Shown in pieces: positions 21,204-33,105 of a DNA stretch of 64,000 nucleotides. The stretch's first letter is position 1, and each line of letters opens with the position of its first letter. The DNA lies in contig JANBRJ010000001.1 in the NCBI GenBank assembly GCA_027577595.1, positions 124,001 through 188,000 on the forward strand. Direction: 5' to 3'. The position numbers and the translations under genes are program-made. A model generated the notes under the pieces. That model was not told the origin of the DNA. It was given only the letters and a program-made list of their open reading frames with translations, and did not search any database. The stretch is from Coemansia sp. RSA 487 (taxonomy: Eukaryota; Kickxellomycota; Kickxellomycetes; Kickxellales; Kickxellaceae).

Positions 21204-21869
21204 ATGAGCCCGCAGCAGACCCACAGTCGATCAGTGCGCTCTACTGCTGCTAACTCGGATAGAGCCAGCTCTTCGAGCAGCAACAGGAGCGGTAGCAGCA
21301 GCATCAATATTAGCAGTAGCACCAGCAACGGCAGTGACCCCAGAGACTCCGAAAATGACACGGGGCTCCCGCACACCCACACAATGACAACCATAGCAAC
21401 AACCTTTGCGCAGCCCGAGATCGAGCACAATACCCGGCGGCTGGCAATCAAGAATAGCGCTATCACAGCAGACAAGTCAGATATGTCGCACCCATCATCA
21501 TCTGAATACCACAACACAAGCGACGAGGACCTGGTGCGGCGCACATGGTCGGCCGCAGAACTCGTAGAGGTACGTGCTCGTGAGAGGACTTTTGACGGCG
21601 CATACTGGCGCACATCAATCGGGCTCTTTGGCGCTTCGCTGATAATACTGCGTGTCTTTGGACTGGCGTTCTTCCCTGTCGGGATCGTGTTTCTTGTGCT
21701 GGGCCTTGGGTTTCTTGCCATTGGGCTTGTCAGGAGACACAAGCTGCTTGGATGCACACCCTTTGCCGACGAGCCGGTTTTTGTCACGAGCGGTGGGACA
21801 GTGCTGCTGTCTGCAGCAATGTGCATTTCGGCATATGTAGTTTTGCTGGTATTGCTTGTGCGTATATAA
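21204..21869 (+). CDS. DUF202-like small membrane protein
   Basis: This 221-residue protein has a Ser/Thr/Asn-rich N-terminal half. Its C-terminal half reads RARERTFDGAYWRTSIGLFG and continues into three hydrophobic segments (about residues 135-152, 157-176 and 194-219). The R-x-x-R-T-x(4)-W-x-R-T-S pattern followed by small-residue TMs is that of DUF202/YidH proteins, the same fold as the membrane part of fungal VTC polyphosphate proteins. There is no SPX or polymerase domain, so a link to polyphosphate is only a possibility. It lies between two-TM genes B and C on the same strand. An upstream in-frame ATG at 21060 would add 48 mostly hydrophobic residues; I prefer 21204. Confidence 0.72.
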   Translation: MSPQQTHSRSVRSTAANSDRASSSSSNRSGSSSINISSSTSNGSDPRDSENDTGLPHTHTMTTIATTFAQPEIEHNTRRLAIKNSAITADKSDMSHPSSSEYHNTSDEDLVRRTWSAAELVEVRARERTFDGAYWRTSIGLFGASLIILRVFGLAFFPVGIVFLVLGLGFLAIGLVRRHKLLGCTPFADEPVFVTSGGTVLLSAAMCISAYVVLLVLLVRI

Positions 21870-23002
21870 AGGTTTTGAAACTTTCACTTCGAAAATACAT
21901 CATCTGAAATGCTATGTAGTCGTTTTATTCTTCAATTTCTTTGGCTGTTGCATATCTTGACAAGTATAGATGGGCTTTGATATTGGGTGCCCTTTGGCAA
22001 CAGCAACCATGACAGCAATGTAGCTCAGATAGCCATCGAAAGAGCCATCCAAAGATCATAATATCATAAAACAGTCTGTGATCACGAAAGTACTGATCAC
22101 GCATAATCAAGCCAAGAAAGCCAAGAATCGAAACCCATAAATCTGGTTTTCACTGGCACATCCATGTGCTGCAGTGGGCTCCAAACTGGTCCATACGCAC
22201 GTTTGTCAAATTTGAACATGTTTTCTTGATTTCTTCGACACTTGGCTTCCTTTGCGCAAATATATGATTGACCTGCTTTGCTTTGTGCAGTTGTTTGGAT
22301 CTGAAATATGAGCCATCATTCGTAATTGAACAGTTAACCAACCAAAACAGCACACATGCGGTCGCTTGTGGTTTCCAAAAGGTGATGTCAAGATTACAAA
22401 ATACAGTGGTTGTTCTAGCAAACACAAACAAAAGGACGAGCCAATCAGCTCGTCTCGTTGTTTTTGGCTTTCAAGGCAGAAACCAGAGCAAAAGAAATAT
22501 ACGTATAACCCTTACTTTCCCAAGACAAAAGACAAGAAACAGTGTTCAAGAGCTACAATGGTTTCTACTATTCTATATTATAAAGCACAGTTACAACAGT
22601 GTCCATATGGCGGATTAATCTGCTATCTTTTATTCTCATAATACATGGGAAAGGGATTCCGCAAGCTAATAATAGAACAACTATGTTGCTTGGCGTTTCT
22701 GACCCACTGCGCATTATGGTGTTATATGCACAGAAGAAAACATCGAAGATGAGAGGGGGTGTCTTGTGAACATCAAAATAGAAAGACTTGGACTTTACCC
22801 AACAAACTTGATAGGCCAGCACTGTGCTCAGCCTTCTTCCTTTCTCTTTCCCCCAGCTTTTTTATTATTATTTTTATTTCTTCGCAACCATACACTTTTC
22901 TTTCCTTCTTTTCCTTGCTTCTTTCCTTGCTTCTTTCCTTGCTTCTTTCCTTGCCAGTTGGTTGACAGAAATAACGTAAAAAAAACCCGTCCGAGCTTAA
23001 GA
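21870..23002 (+). promoter_or_regulatory. intergenic region and leader of two-TM gene C
   Basis: About 1.1 kb without a supported gene. The last 200 bases are strongly pyrimidine-rich and contain a 12-nt tandem repeat (22911-22954) ending at a good acceptor-like TTGCCAG (last base 22957). A leader intron ending there is possible. Short open frames upstream show no domains. Confidence 0.4.
22911..22954 (+). repeat. pyrimidine minisatellite, 12-nt unit, about 3.7 copies
   Basis: The unit TTCCTTGCTTCT is repeated without error three times plus a partial copy. It lies 49 bases before the start codon of two-TM gene C and directly before TTGCCAG, so it could act as the polypyrimidine tract of a leader-intron acceptor. 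Pure tandem repeats of this kind often vary in copy number between strains. Confidence 0.9.
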
Positions 23003-23569
23003 ATGAACACATCTTATCCTCCACAGCCGATGGCTTCGCGGTACCCACCGGGACTGGTTGACCAGGTTCGCCAGCAGCGCATAAGAGCTGTCCGCCGCAC
23101 AGCATTCATCTCCATAGGCTTCCAAGTCGTCTTTATTGCCATCTTTGCGGCGCTTCTCGGGTACTATATAAACAGAAACAACAATAACAGCAGTTACTAC
23201 TATGACGACAACTGGTTCAAGTGGTACATTGGCCTGCTTATTGCCCTGCTTGCTGTTGACGTACTGCTCTTGCTGTATGTTGTTTGGCGCTACATGCGCG
23301 CAGTTGCATGGCTCAAGAGCCCACACACCACCGAGGAACAGATCATGCTTGGATACAACATCGAGAATGGAGGCGGTGTTGTTGTCATGCAACAGATGCC
23401 AACATACAACACTCAGGGCTATCAGCCGCAACAGTACTACCAGCCGCCTCCAAACGCCCACACCGCGCAGCCGCCGCTGAACAGCCAGTATCCTCCTGCC
23501 TACGGCAACCAGCAACAAAGCACCCACCTCTATGGAAGCTATAATCAAAACCCAGATGCTAAACACTAG
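23003..23569 (+). CDS. two-TM membrane protein with Gln/Tyr/Pro-rich tail (family member C)
   Basis: This 188-residue protein has a short N-terminus, TM1 at about residues 36-55, an Asn/Tyr-rich loop (NNNNSSYYYDDN), and TM2 at about 74-95. WRYMRAVAWLKSPHTTEEQI follows TM2 and is shared with members A and B. The tail is low-complexity with repeated Q-P-P-x-Y steps, which resemble WW-domain ligands (PPxY: YPPAY, QYYQPPP), a possible route to ubiquitin-ligase adaptors. No named family. The ATG at 23003 is preferred because upstream in-frame sequence is repetitive leader. Function unknown. Confidence 0.78.
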   Translation: MNTSYPPQPMASRYPPGLVDQVRQQRIRAVRRTAFISIGFQVVFIAIFAALLGYYINRNNNNSSYYYDDNWFKWYIGLLIALLAVDVLLLLYVVWRYMRAVAWLKSPHTTEEQIMLGYNIENGGGVVVMQQMPTYNTQGYQPQQYYQPPPNAHTAQPPLNSQYPPAYGNQQQSTHLYGSYNQNPDAKH

Positions 23570-25606
23570 GCTTTTTTACTTGACCAAACATTATCGTATA
23601 ATTCTACTTTGTCTATAAAAAGAACATTTGTCTACGCCAACTAGTGAAAGAGCCGACGGCTTAGTGGCACTGACTCTTTTCAAACCTTTTGAAAAGACAC
23701 CGGTACTGTGCAGCGATAACCAGAGACGATGAGGGGGCACATCAGAACCCAAGGTTCAAGCCTGTATTGGATTGTATATTCTTCAGTATCAGTGCTGTAC
23801 ACTCATGATGTCTGCAAGGTCGCCAATTTATCTTACCACAATGCCTTTTCTCTTTTGAAAAAAAAAAACAATGGAAAGTTTGGTTCTGCCTTGCCAATAC
23901 ATGCCTATTGCCGAAAACAAGAGATTACGCCTATTTTTTATGACATAAAATAAACGAGTTTCCGCTATGTACCAGTTCAATGGGAGCACCGTACACGCGG
24001 AATCAGGTATGTATTATTTGACAATGCTCGACACGCCTTCTCCCTTTCTTTCTATTGTTGTAAACCCGTTTGAGTGATGCTATGGATTCATTTGGGATAG
24101 CATGAGTGTTGTCCGTGGACTGACAAGCAATGTGTGCTAATTAAAGCAACAGACCAATTTTTATTGCGCCCAAAATAGCTTTTGTTCGTCTTTCTAGTGT
24201 GGAAAGTGCTTGTATAAACAGAGTATCGCCATATAAGCACCGAAAACTGTGCATTAAAAATAGAAGATTCTGAAATTGCAGTCATATAGAGGGAGTGTGT
24301 TTGTGTTTGGTCCACTCAATATGGTTTGTGTTAGTAGAGGCTTCCATCTCTTTGTACTTGGCGTCGGAAATACACTAGTGCGGATTCTCCATAGAGCTTG
24401 CAGCCAACAATTAGGAGGGCTTCTTTGACGAAATGAAGACACCGTTTCATTTTCCAATATCAGAAAGTCTCTTCAAAGCTACCAAAAGAAAAAAAGTATC
24501 AGAATGCCCAACATTTGGTAGAAACTACAGATTGTTGGTGCAGGGATTTCAGTCAAAGCACCATCGCTGGAGCCTCCGACAGCAACACGAAAATACTGGC
24601 ATGCAAGGCGGGGGCTGGTCAGCATGGTTGTTGGCCCTGCCCCATTCCAATCTTCGTGCATGAGATTTACAGCTTTGTTTTGGGAGGCAAGAATTGTCAT
24701 AAATTTCGGCGATGATCATTTTTTGGCAGCCCATCGAAGAAGAGAAAAGTATTTTTTCCCTCTTCATCGAATATGAGAATCCTGTGGAATCATCGACCAC
24801 CACACTTTTGTCCGCACACGCGTCGTATGGAATACGAAAACTGAATTGCTGCTGCACATCAAATGCGAAAGTTTTCCTCATTTGGCTCGTTCTCTGACTA
24901 TATGGCATCCAAACGCAAGAGCCAAATTCTGTGGACCCTTTTTTGTTTTCTACAATCATCACAATATAAAATATAGGCGTATTTCCCTTTTCTCTTTTTT
25001 TCGTGGTGTTTTTTTACATTCTATTTCTGGGCAATTATTTTTCTTTTTCTATATAGTCGTTTCATAACTTTTGGTTTCTATCTCTTTGCTACAACACTTT
25101 TTATATGGCTATCATTCGCTGTCTTCCCCCTTCGCCATCCAGTTGTCGCTATAAAAAACTGTGCTCTCAGCTTACTCAGAAGACGTCGCCCACTTTCCAC
25201 AAAGAAATCCTTATCCATTTTAAAACAAAAAGCATAAAGGAAAAATAATTGCGGGAGGCTCTATAACGTCGATATTGCACACCAAATATAGAAGAGCCTA
25301 CAAACCTTTTTCACAACCGCTTTTCTTCCCATTCCAAAGTATTTGGTTCTTTCTTTGTTCTCTTTCGTCTCGACATTTACTATTTCGCCATATATATACA
25401 GCTTTGTCCATATTCTATATTATCACATTGATAGTCTTCTAACCAAGCTCCGCTATATCTCTTCTGTATCATTTTTCCGCTATTATTAAGCACATTCATA
25501 TACATCCCTTTCTGCCACTGCTGATAATCAACGAAAATATCGCTACGCTTTTTTATTGCTCTGGCCTACAATAACAGCGACAACCCAAACACTAGCAAAT
25601 ACGCCC
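23570..25606. other. intergenic region upstream of the first Ndc10-like gene
   Basis: About 2 kb without a supported gene. The plus strand becomes pyrimidine-rich from about 25000, in keeping with a promoter and leader for the gene that starts at 25607. A minus-strand open frame at 24549-24959 (136 codons) has no recognisable domain and is left unannotated. No tRNA or repeat is seen. Confidence 0.4.
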
Positions 25607-28600
25607 ATGGCTACCACATACACTGACAGAGGTACGTTATAGTTATTGCTTGCACACTTTGTCCACCCCTTTCTTGCTCCAACCACCACACCACTGTTGC
25701 CTAACCTTGCGATAATATGTGCCTTGCTTCTCGCACACAACCGACATACTGTATACTCACACTACGTACACAAATATATGCGTTTATGTGCGTATGCATG
25801 GCGCAAGATGAGCATACAGGGCTAAACTTTCTGGCTGACGAACATGGACTGGCTTTGCCCAACTCAACAACCCACAGGTGACTGGATGAAAGAGTGCTGC
25901 CTCCGTTGTAGTGGGCTTGTTCGCTGTCTATACCCCCCAAAAGCCTCATTTGACTATATTCGCCACAGTTCTCAGTCGTATCTAACTGCTACCAAATAAC
26001 TAGCTCTATATCACCCTTTTATCTGCAGACTATTGGGAAAATGGCGGTTGAAAGTGAATAAAAAGCTAGATTTGCGTATAAACTTTTTTACACTATATTC
26101 CTTTCTTCCATTGTCTTGACGCTCTGTCCTTTTGCATTCCCCTTGCATATGCCATATCTCTCTCAAGGTTGACTACATACACAACAGGCTTTCATTGTTG
26201 TATATTCCTTGTCCGCCTTTTTGTTGAGATATTCTGTACAATACATACGTACTATATCCTTCCCTCGTTTTGTTTCTCTGAATAATTTTCTATTAAAAAT
26301 CCACCCGCCTCTGCTCCCTCAAAATGGACTTGGTAATGGAAAACCACTTGTCTTCAAAGCCCTTTCATTCAATCTGAAAAATGCTGGCCTTTGTCTATTA
26401 TATAAAGCCCCAAGAAGAAATACTACAGCTCTTTCTACATCCTTGAAGCAAAGACAAAATGGACAAAGTGGACAAAACAACTAGCGATTCCACAAAGTGG
26501 GTAGCCTAAATTCCGCCTCCTTTCATTCCTTTAAGTGTTCTGCTGCTACCATCAATGCCGCTTTTGTCCATTTGGTTAACAAACGAAATACATCAGTTTT
26601 TCAATGTTGCTTTGTACGTTGTACAAATTATCCTTTGCGAGCATCGGAGTCTGGCTCCATTGCTGCTGATGACTCTAGAACAAACACACCTCTTTGTATT
26701 TGCTGCTGTTCGCACGAGTCTTAGCGACACAAAGAAAGGTCGAATCAACAACAATTATCCCTTCATCAATTTATTCCTAGATAGGCACTCTATAGTGAAA
26801 CGCCTTCTTTAGTTCTCACCATAGCCTTCTATACATTATATGGCTCCCTTTTGACACACAATTGTGCGTTGCTCATTCCATATGAAGCATAAGGCTATTG
26901 TGGCTTGGTATATTTTCGCCTCTGTCCCTGAACGTATATCATATGCTAACGAACAATTGTCATCAATCGATGCTTTTAACATGCACTTCTTTTCCTTTCC
27001 CAAACACCCCCCCTTATCCTTAATACGCTGCTATTTCATTCTTCCGCTTTAAATCTTGCAGACATGCAGATGTGGAGCATGTCATAATTGGAGAAAGAAA
27101 AGTCCCAGTCACTTGTAATGTTCCCTGTTCCCTTTTCTTCTTTTGTCAGTCTTTATTTTGTGGAACACATGTCGCTTCTGTATATTTTCAAATTATATAT
27201 GTCCTATTAATATATCTTTTATCTTGTACACGACAATGCGACTCAATCTTCCCGATGTAGAACTCCAACGAGCTAAAGATGTGCTCGAGGCATGTGATCT
27301 AGTCTCATCTAGCACCAAGGGCTGCTACTCCTCGCGCATTGCTCTCTGGATGCACTACTGCACCATATGCTGTAATGGCGACGAGCAAGTTACTGGGCAG
27401 CGTCTAGCCGATTACGTCGAGTGGATGGTTTCCTCGGGCAGTGCCGAGCGTATCCGCCAGGGCACAACGCACATCCAACAGGTTCTGCGTAATCAACTAC
27501 AGGGCGTCCTGTGTTACTGGCGCATCCAAAATGCAAATCTCCCAAACGCTGAAGACCCACGCGGCGATCCAACATTCAAAATGAAGTGGCAGCAAATTGT
27601 CATGCGCTATCCGAGCTCGCGCCACTCGCGCCGTGCCGAACCGATATATGGAGTCCAGCGACTATCGGCGACCGCCGAGCAGCCCGTCAAAGGCGAGTAT
27701 CCGCCTATCATGCCAGCTTCCGGCGGCGCACCATATCCAGGACATATGGGCGCACCCAACTCACATTCTGGACCTGGCGGCTATTCTGCGCTGCGCCAAG
27801 CACCTTCTATAGGCGCTTCTAGCCCTGGGATGCCAACATCGACTATCCAGCATGCTGGTAGGAACCCAAACTACAGGCCACATCCATCTCAGATGAACCA
27901 GCCTCGCCAGTCGTCTCCGTCACATGGGACTCACCCCTACGCACAGCAGCCAGGCATGTCTCAGCGGCCCTGGTATCAGAATCAATATGACGAGCGCACC
28001 CAGAATAGCAGCCACCAGTCGCCACAAAATGCGCATGCACCAGCATCGTATCCTGGTTCTAGTTCTAATCGCCCGCTCATTCCTAGCCCAAGCACTGCAA
28101 CTCATCCACAGGCCCCTGCTTCATACAACCAGCAGAGCCAGACAGTGCCTGAAAGGGTACCTCCCGCCTCTGGCTCCTACTACCCGGGCAAGTCTAGTTA
28201 TCTGACAGCTCCTCAGCACCCTGGTGCTTTGCCCCATCAGCGCCCACCAATCCCACACACCGATCCTCGCACTTCACCGCACTCGCTCCCACCGCAACTA
28301 TCGCCGTCGCAGCAGCATCGTATGCACGAGAACCCAGCGGGCCATCCTATTATGTCCAAAGGAGTTTCACCCAGCGGTCCTGCTGCGGCTGCGCATCCAG
28401 CGTCATCCAGACAACATGATCCAAGTGTATCACGCATGAGCGTTGATTCTGAGGAAGGCCCTATTTCAGGCATGTCCAGCAGAGTCCCCGACAACGCTGA
28501 TATCTCTCGCCCTGCGTCCGACGGCGCCACTGCTGTTCCGTCGTCGCCAAAGCTATCCGGGACACAGTATGTCTTGGAGGGAATTGTTCCCGAAGATATT

Positions 28601-31600
28601 CCCGAGTGGTCCAGTGACGATGCCAAAGAAAGCGCAGATGCGCCTGAGGGCCATCTGCTGAACCAGAACGAATTGATTGCGTTGAGTATTCGCCAACTTG
28701 GCGTCCGGCCAGAGCTTCAAATGCAGGCACGCGCGCATATCCTCTTGGGCTTGTCATCGTGGTTGTCTGCATCCTCGCGCACAGAGCTGACGCTTGGAGA
28801 TATTTGGACTGAGGAACCGTCAGACATTCCTTTGCCCGACGTGGAACTGCAGGTAAAAAGGGGCTCCGATGCGATTGCTGAGACAGAAAAGGAACCCGAA
28901 AAGCAAGCCGAATCGGATAAAGCCAGCCCTAAATCAGAAGAAGCCAGCTCTGAATCGGCTGAAACTAGTCAAAACACACCAAGTGAAAAAGAGGAGTCCA
29001 GCCCAGATATTGAAATGGCGGAGGAGCCAGCTCATGAGAAGACACCTGAGCAGCAGGAAGTGGAACACGACACAGCAGAACCCGAAAACACAAGCACCGA
29101 ACCGGAAAAGCAGACCAAGCAGCAGCCCGAAACCAATGACGAGGCTGACGAGAAGGATCTACCCGCAAAAGCCTTGTTGGAAATCAAGAACCAGGAGCCG
29201 AGCAAACAGCAGGAACCACAACCACAGCCCCAAGCGCAACCCCAGCGGGTGCTCTCGGTTGCCCTGCGTACGTTTGGCGGACGTACTACCAGCAACTCAC
29301 CCATTGATGACAAGGTAAGCGAGAAGCCAATGTGTATTTTTTGCTTTGCGACATAACATCTTGTGGTGTATATTGCATATGGTGATCATGTGGAGCGTTT
29401 TATATTTATTACAAGCGCAATCGCGTGCATATTGCTTTGCTTGACACATATGCTAATTTGTGTATAATCCATGCAATTTATGTGCATGACAACCACATCA
29501 ATTGTTTTCTATTTTTGTAGGCGCTTGTTTTGCGACACAGCAACCCGTTGCTCTGTCCTTGGGGTGCACTGTCGTTCATGCTGTTTTCGAGATGGCATGT
29601 TGCAAACGAGCCAGCGCCAGATTTTAGCACCTCTGCGTGGCAGTCACTAAAACTGTTCCCGGGGCTATCGGACAAGGACAATGCACCTACCGAGAGCGAC
29701 TTTGAGCAGCTGTTTGAAGAGGCTCTGCTAGGAGTTACAAAGGACAAGTAAGTATTATTAGTGCAAACTCGCATCAACATATCCTCCTCACTTCCCCATC
29801 TTGCTGCTATTGTTGTTTTTATTTTTATTTGGCATGTTGTTTCCCGAGCAGAATTATTTTCTTGTATTGTATTGCATCCGGCATGTTCATGTCCTTGTTT
29901 TGATGCATTGCATGGTATATATGCATACGGCAAAGTAGCCTCGGTATTTGTTCTCCGTCTTTGGAAAAGCATGTTACCGTCGCAATATTGTTTAGTGTTT
30001 TTACACTTTCCTTCTCCACACTTCCCCCCGTTATGCAGCCTATACACATGGAGGGAATGGTGGTTGTCTATCTGACCAGACAGCAGGCATTGCGCCAGTG
30101 CTGTGTTGCCAACGCGCGGATCCCTCATATCAATATGCTCCTGTGTAAATATTCTAGTTGCAGGACGAAGCATCGTTCTGTTGATAGAATACGCACACAG
30201 GTAGCCTGCCTCCATTCGTTGGTGTCTCTGGTTGGATATTTCTTTTACATTTTCACATTCTTTGGCCACACTGACGCTACCATGTTTCCCCATTTATTTT
30301 TAAGCTTTCCACAATGATTGTCGCTATTGTTGCTAACTTTTTTAGAAGCAAAAAGTGCCATCAGAAACTTGTGTAATATCCGAATACTCTACATTTCGCG
30401 ATGTGCATGCTGCTATTTCAGTCTTTATTCTCTTGTTCCTGGAAATGCCTTGCAGATCTTTCATCGCTTCTAATAATTACCACTGCTCCCGCATTTCCCC
30501 CCACATACAGACATCTTTCAGAGTTCTACAATCAGAAATATCTTGCTGGCAACGACCTTGTTATTTGAATTGCAAAATTCAACCACGCGATTTTGCTTTT
30601 ATTTTTGTTGCTGCTTTTGAAATCTGGTTGTCAGCAGCAGGGACATCATATACTGGTGGATTTCTGTTTTCCTGTGACACAACATGTAAGCTGCATTAGC
30701 TAGCTGCATTTGCCACAGCCACAGTCTATTTCTTGCGCCGCCACCCCTTCCCCCAACAATTGCGATTGAGAAATCGACATTTCTTTGTTGCTTTTTTGCT
30801 TGCATGGAAAGCTTGTTTGTATTTCTTATTAAGGATTGCCAGAAAGTGTTTTTTATTTCGGGATTCCCACCCTCGCGCCTTTCCCATTTTCGCTGGAGAC
30901 TTTCCAACAAGCAAACTCATCCTTTCCACGCCTCCGCTAACAAGTTTGGAAAGGGGCAGTCGTTAATATTCAACGATATTTGAGGCGCAAAGCCAATGTC
31001 GATCATATTCAAAACATCCATCATATTTTTAGTTTTAACACATTTGTCGCTTTCTGATTTCCCAATGCGTGTCTGGGAAAATTACACAATTACTAATTGA
31101 GCATCTTCAAAATCTGTTGTTTGCATTCCGCATGGCTTCTGTCTGTTGCTGTGAATTCTCTTTGTAGGCTTGACGGTACCAAAGTGATGAGCGATTCTGG
31201 CTACTTCTTTGCTGATACATTTGGCCTTGTTCGCCCAACTGCCACCGGAATCAAGGGGCTGGATGGCATCGACGCAATAAGTACGAACACGCTTTTGCCT
31301 GAGGTCCTTTCTGCTCTTGTTCGTGCAAATGCTGGCTACCCAGCGGACCCCTTGAAAGAATGCACGGCGCCCAAGCGCTTTGGCGTTATGCCATCGCAGT
31401 CGCTGCAACGGGAAGTGTTTCCTTGGATCAAGCCGCTTCTGATCGGTGCATTTGAACAGAGCAACAACAACGACGATGTGCGCTCAGCCACGCGTCTTCT
31501 GCGTGTTTTGCGCGAACTTCGGATTGTGCTTCTACAGGACGTGGCATTCCTGATGGAAATGCCGTACCTGAACAAGGTGATCGAAGACAACGTATTCTTC

Positions 31601-32893
31601 AAGCACGAGCTGTTCAGCTCTCCTGACTTCAATATCATGCGTCAAGAGATGCGCGCTGCTGTCGGCGAAACAGAGATTCGCAATATGGAAGCCATGTGCA
31701 CTGCGGCAGTCAGCTGGGTCAAAAACCGCAGGAGCGAGGTGCCCGATGGTTCTACTGAGAGAATGATTCCAACCGCCCCTCGTCTTCTCAACCCAGAAAC
31801 GTACTCAATTTCAGCAAACGGGTCGGCAGCCGTTGGCCCAGATCAACAGCCCAGGCCCGGAATGGAAACCACCCCGCAACCACCAGGTACACGGAGGTTC
31901 TCCGGTGCGCCATCGCTGCCTACCTCGCATGCTATAGATGAAGAGCGCAAGCGCCAGCGCGAGCCAGTTGCGCCTGGAGAAGATGACTCTGCATACTTTG
32001 GTGAGAATAGCGGTGATGCATACGATGCTGACAGGCTTCCAAAGCGCAGCCGCCGAGTCTACGAAATGGCGTTGGGTGGATCTCCATACAGAATATATGG
32101 TGATGCCGCAGGGGCATCTGGCCAGCCAGAACAACCTGGTGCGAAGCCGATCGCTGGCAACGGTTCTGATGATATGGCAGACGCTCTGAACAGCCTGCGT
32201 GCAGAGAACGAGGATCTCAAGACCCATGTGAGAAAGCTTGAGTGGGTGATCAGTCAGCACAAGACTGAAGTGCAGGTGTGGATGAGCAAGATGGAGAAGA
32301 CGGTGCAGAGCGTCTCTACAGCAGCATCGAGACAGCCTTCGCCTCACATGAGAAACGACCATGTGCAGGCACTTCGTTCGACTGTGCCACCCAGCGCTTC
32401 GCCGGCAATGGCAGCTCGTCAGCCAGCACTTGGTTCACATATGCAGCCGTCGTACCACGAGAATATGGGTTCTCAGCAGCAGCTGTCGCAGCCATCGACT
32501 CCGCGGAATAGGTACATCGATGGACAGTACCAGCCGCCAGCCGGCCGCGCCCCGGGATTGCACGCGCAAGCATCAATGCACGGCATTCGCGAATCAGCAG
32601 GTCACTACGAACGCCCCATTAAGATTGCCAGCGATAGCCAGTACCAACAGGCTCCGATCCAGCCTGCTGCAAATGGAATGACAGTGCAGCAACAATCTGG
32701 AAAGCACCAGGAATACAGGGGGCCGCCGATGCGCGTTCCGCCATCACCAAGGGGCCAGGCTTATGGTCAGCGTCCACCATCGTCTGAATACTCCGAATAC
32801 AGGCCCATACACCAGCAAGATGGTGCTGCATATGCGGAACAAGGTTGGTACACGAACCCGCGTGATGAACCGATGTATCCGACCAGGCACTAA
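25607..32893 (+). CDS. Ndc10/Crypton-type tyrosine-recombinase-like DNA-binding protein, four exons (copy 1)
   Basis: Exons: 25607-25631, 27261-29314, 29521-29747 and 31168-32893; 1343 residues. Introns are GT-AG and the phases fit. Residues about 1-140 resemble the core-binding (SAM-like) domain of tyrosine recombinases. Residues 145-460 are Pro/Gln/Ser-rich, a conserved block lies near 478-525, and an acidic Glu/Lys stretch runs about 551-646. Exon 3 carries NPLLCPWGALSFMLFSRWHV, the start of the Ndc10_II-type region as I recall it; exon 4 carries SQSLQREVFPW. I see no H-x-x-R followed by the catalytic Tyr where expected, so it is probably a DNA binder rather than a recombinase. A coiled coil lies near 1103-1152. 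The tiny first exon is chosen by analogy with the paralog at 56340-63845. An in-frame ATG at 27236 would replace it with eight other residues. DNA target and role are unknown. Confidence 0.8.
25632..27260 (+). other. first intron of Ndc10-like copy 1, 1629 nt
   Basis: The donor is GAG|GTACGT, close to the paralog's first donor (AAG|GTACGA). The acceptor GATGTAG is the first AG after a branch-like CTATTAAT and a T-rich tract. The plus strand is pyrimidine-rich in its second half. I see no gene inside; if the alternative start at 27236 is used, this is leader instead. Confidence 0.55.
29748..31167 (+). other. intron 3 of Ndc10-like copy 1, 1420 nt
   Basis: The donor is AA|GTAAGT and the acceptor TTTGTAG. 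Exon phase on both sides (two bases left, one base completing a Lys codon) is exact. No nested gene or recognised RNA is visible inside. Confidence 0.75.
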
Positions 32894-33105
32894 CCAGCAA
32901 CGGGCCTTGTAATTGGTCATGTTAGAATTGCGCGAAACCAAATGTACCGTCTAGTTGCCACTTTAATATTACCCCTTGCGATCCTATGATAATCGCAAAG
33001 ATGTTTTGATCTGTATAGTTTTTCAATTTAGTAATATTCATATTTTCTCATACCACTTGATTATATATGAAATCGTAAAAAAAAAAAGTTGAAATTCTGC
33101 ACAGC

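Noticed and set aside
23740-23775. tRNA-like GGTTCAAGCC and other TTCRA motifs.
   Set aside because: The flanking bases do not pair as a T-arm and no acceptor or anticodon stem can be drawn. No tRNA was found in the window.
24549-24959. Minus-strand open frame of 136 codons in the 23.6-25.6 kb space.
   Set aside because: It starts with ATG and looks protein-like, but comparable frames occur on the opposite strand and no domain, splice partner or paralog supports it.
31187-32893. A separate gene starting at the ATG at 31187 (MSDSGYFFADTF).
   Set aside because: The frame continues upstream through an exact acceptor at 31167 in the phase required by exon 3, and the joined protein matches the order of parts in the paralog on the minus strand. 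It is better read as the last exon.
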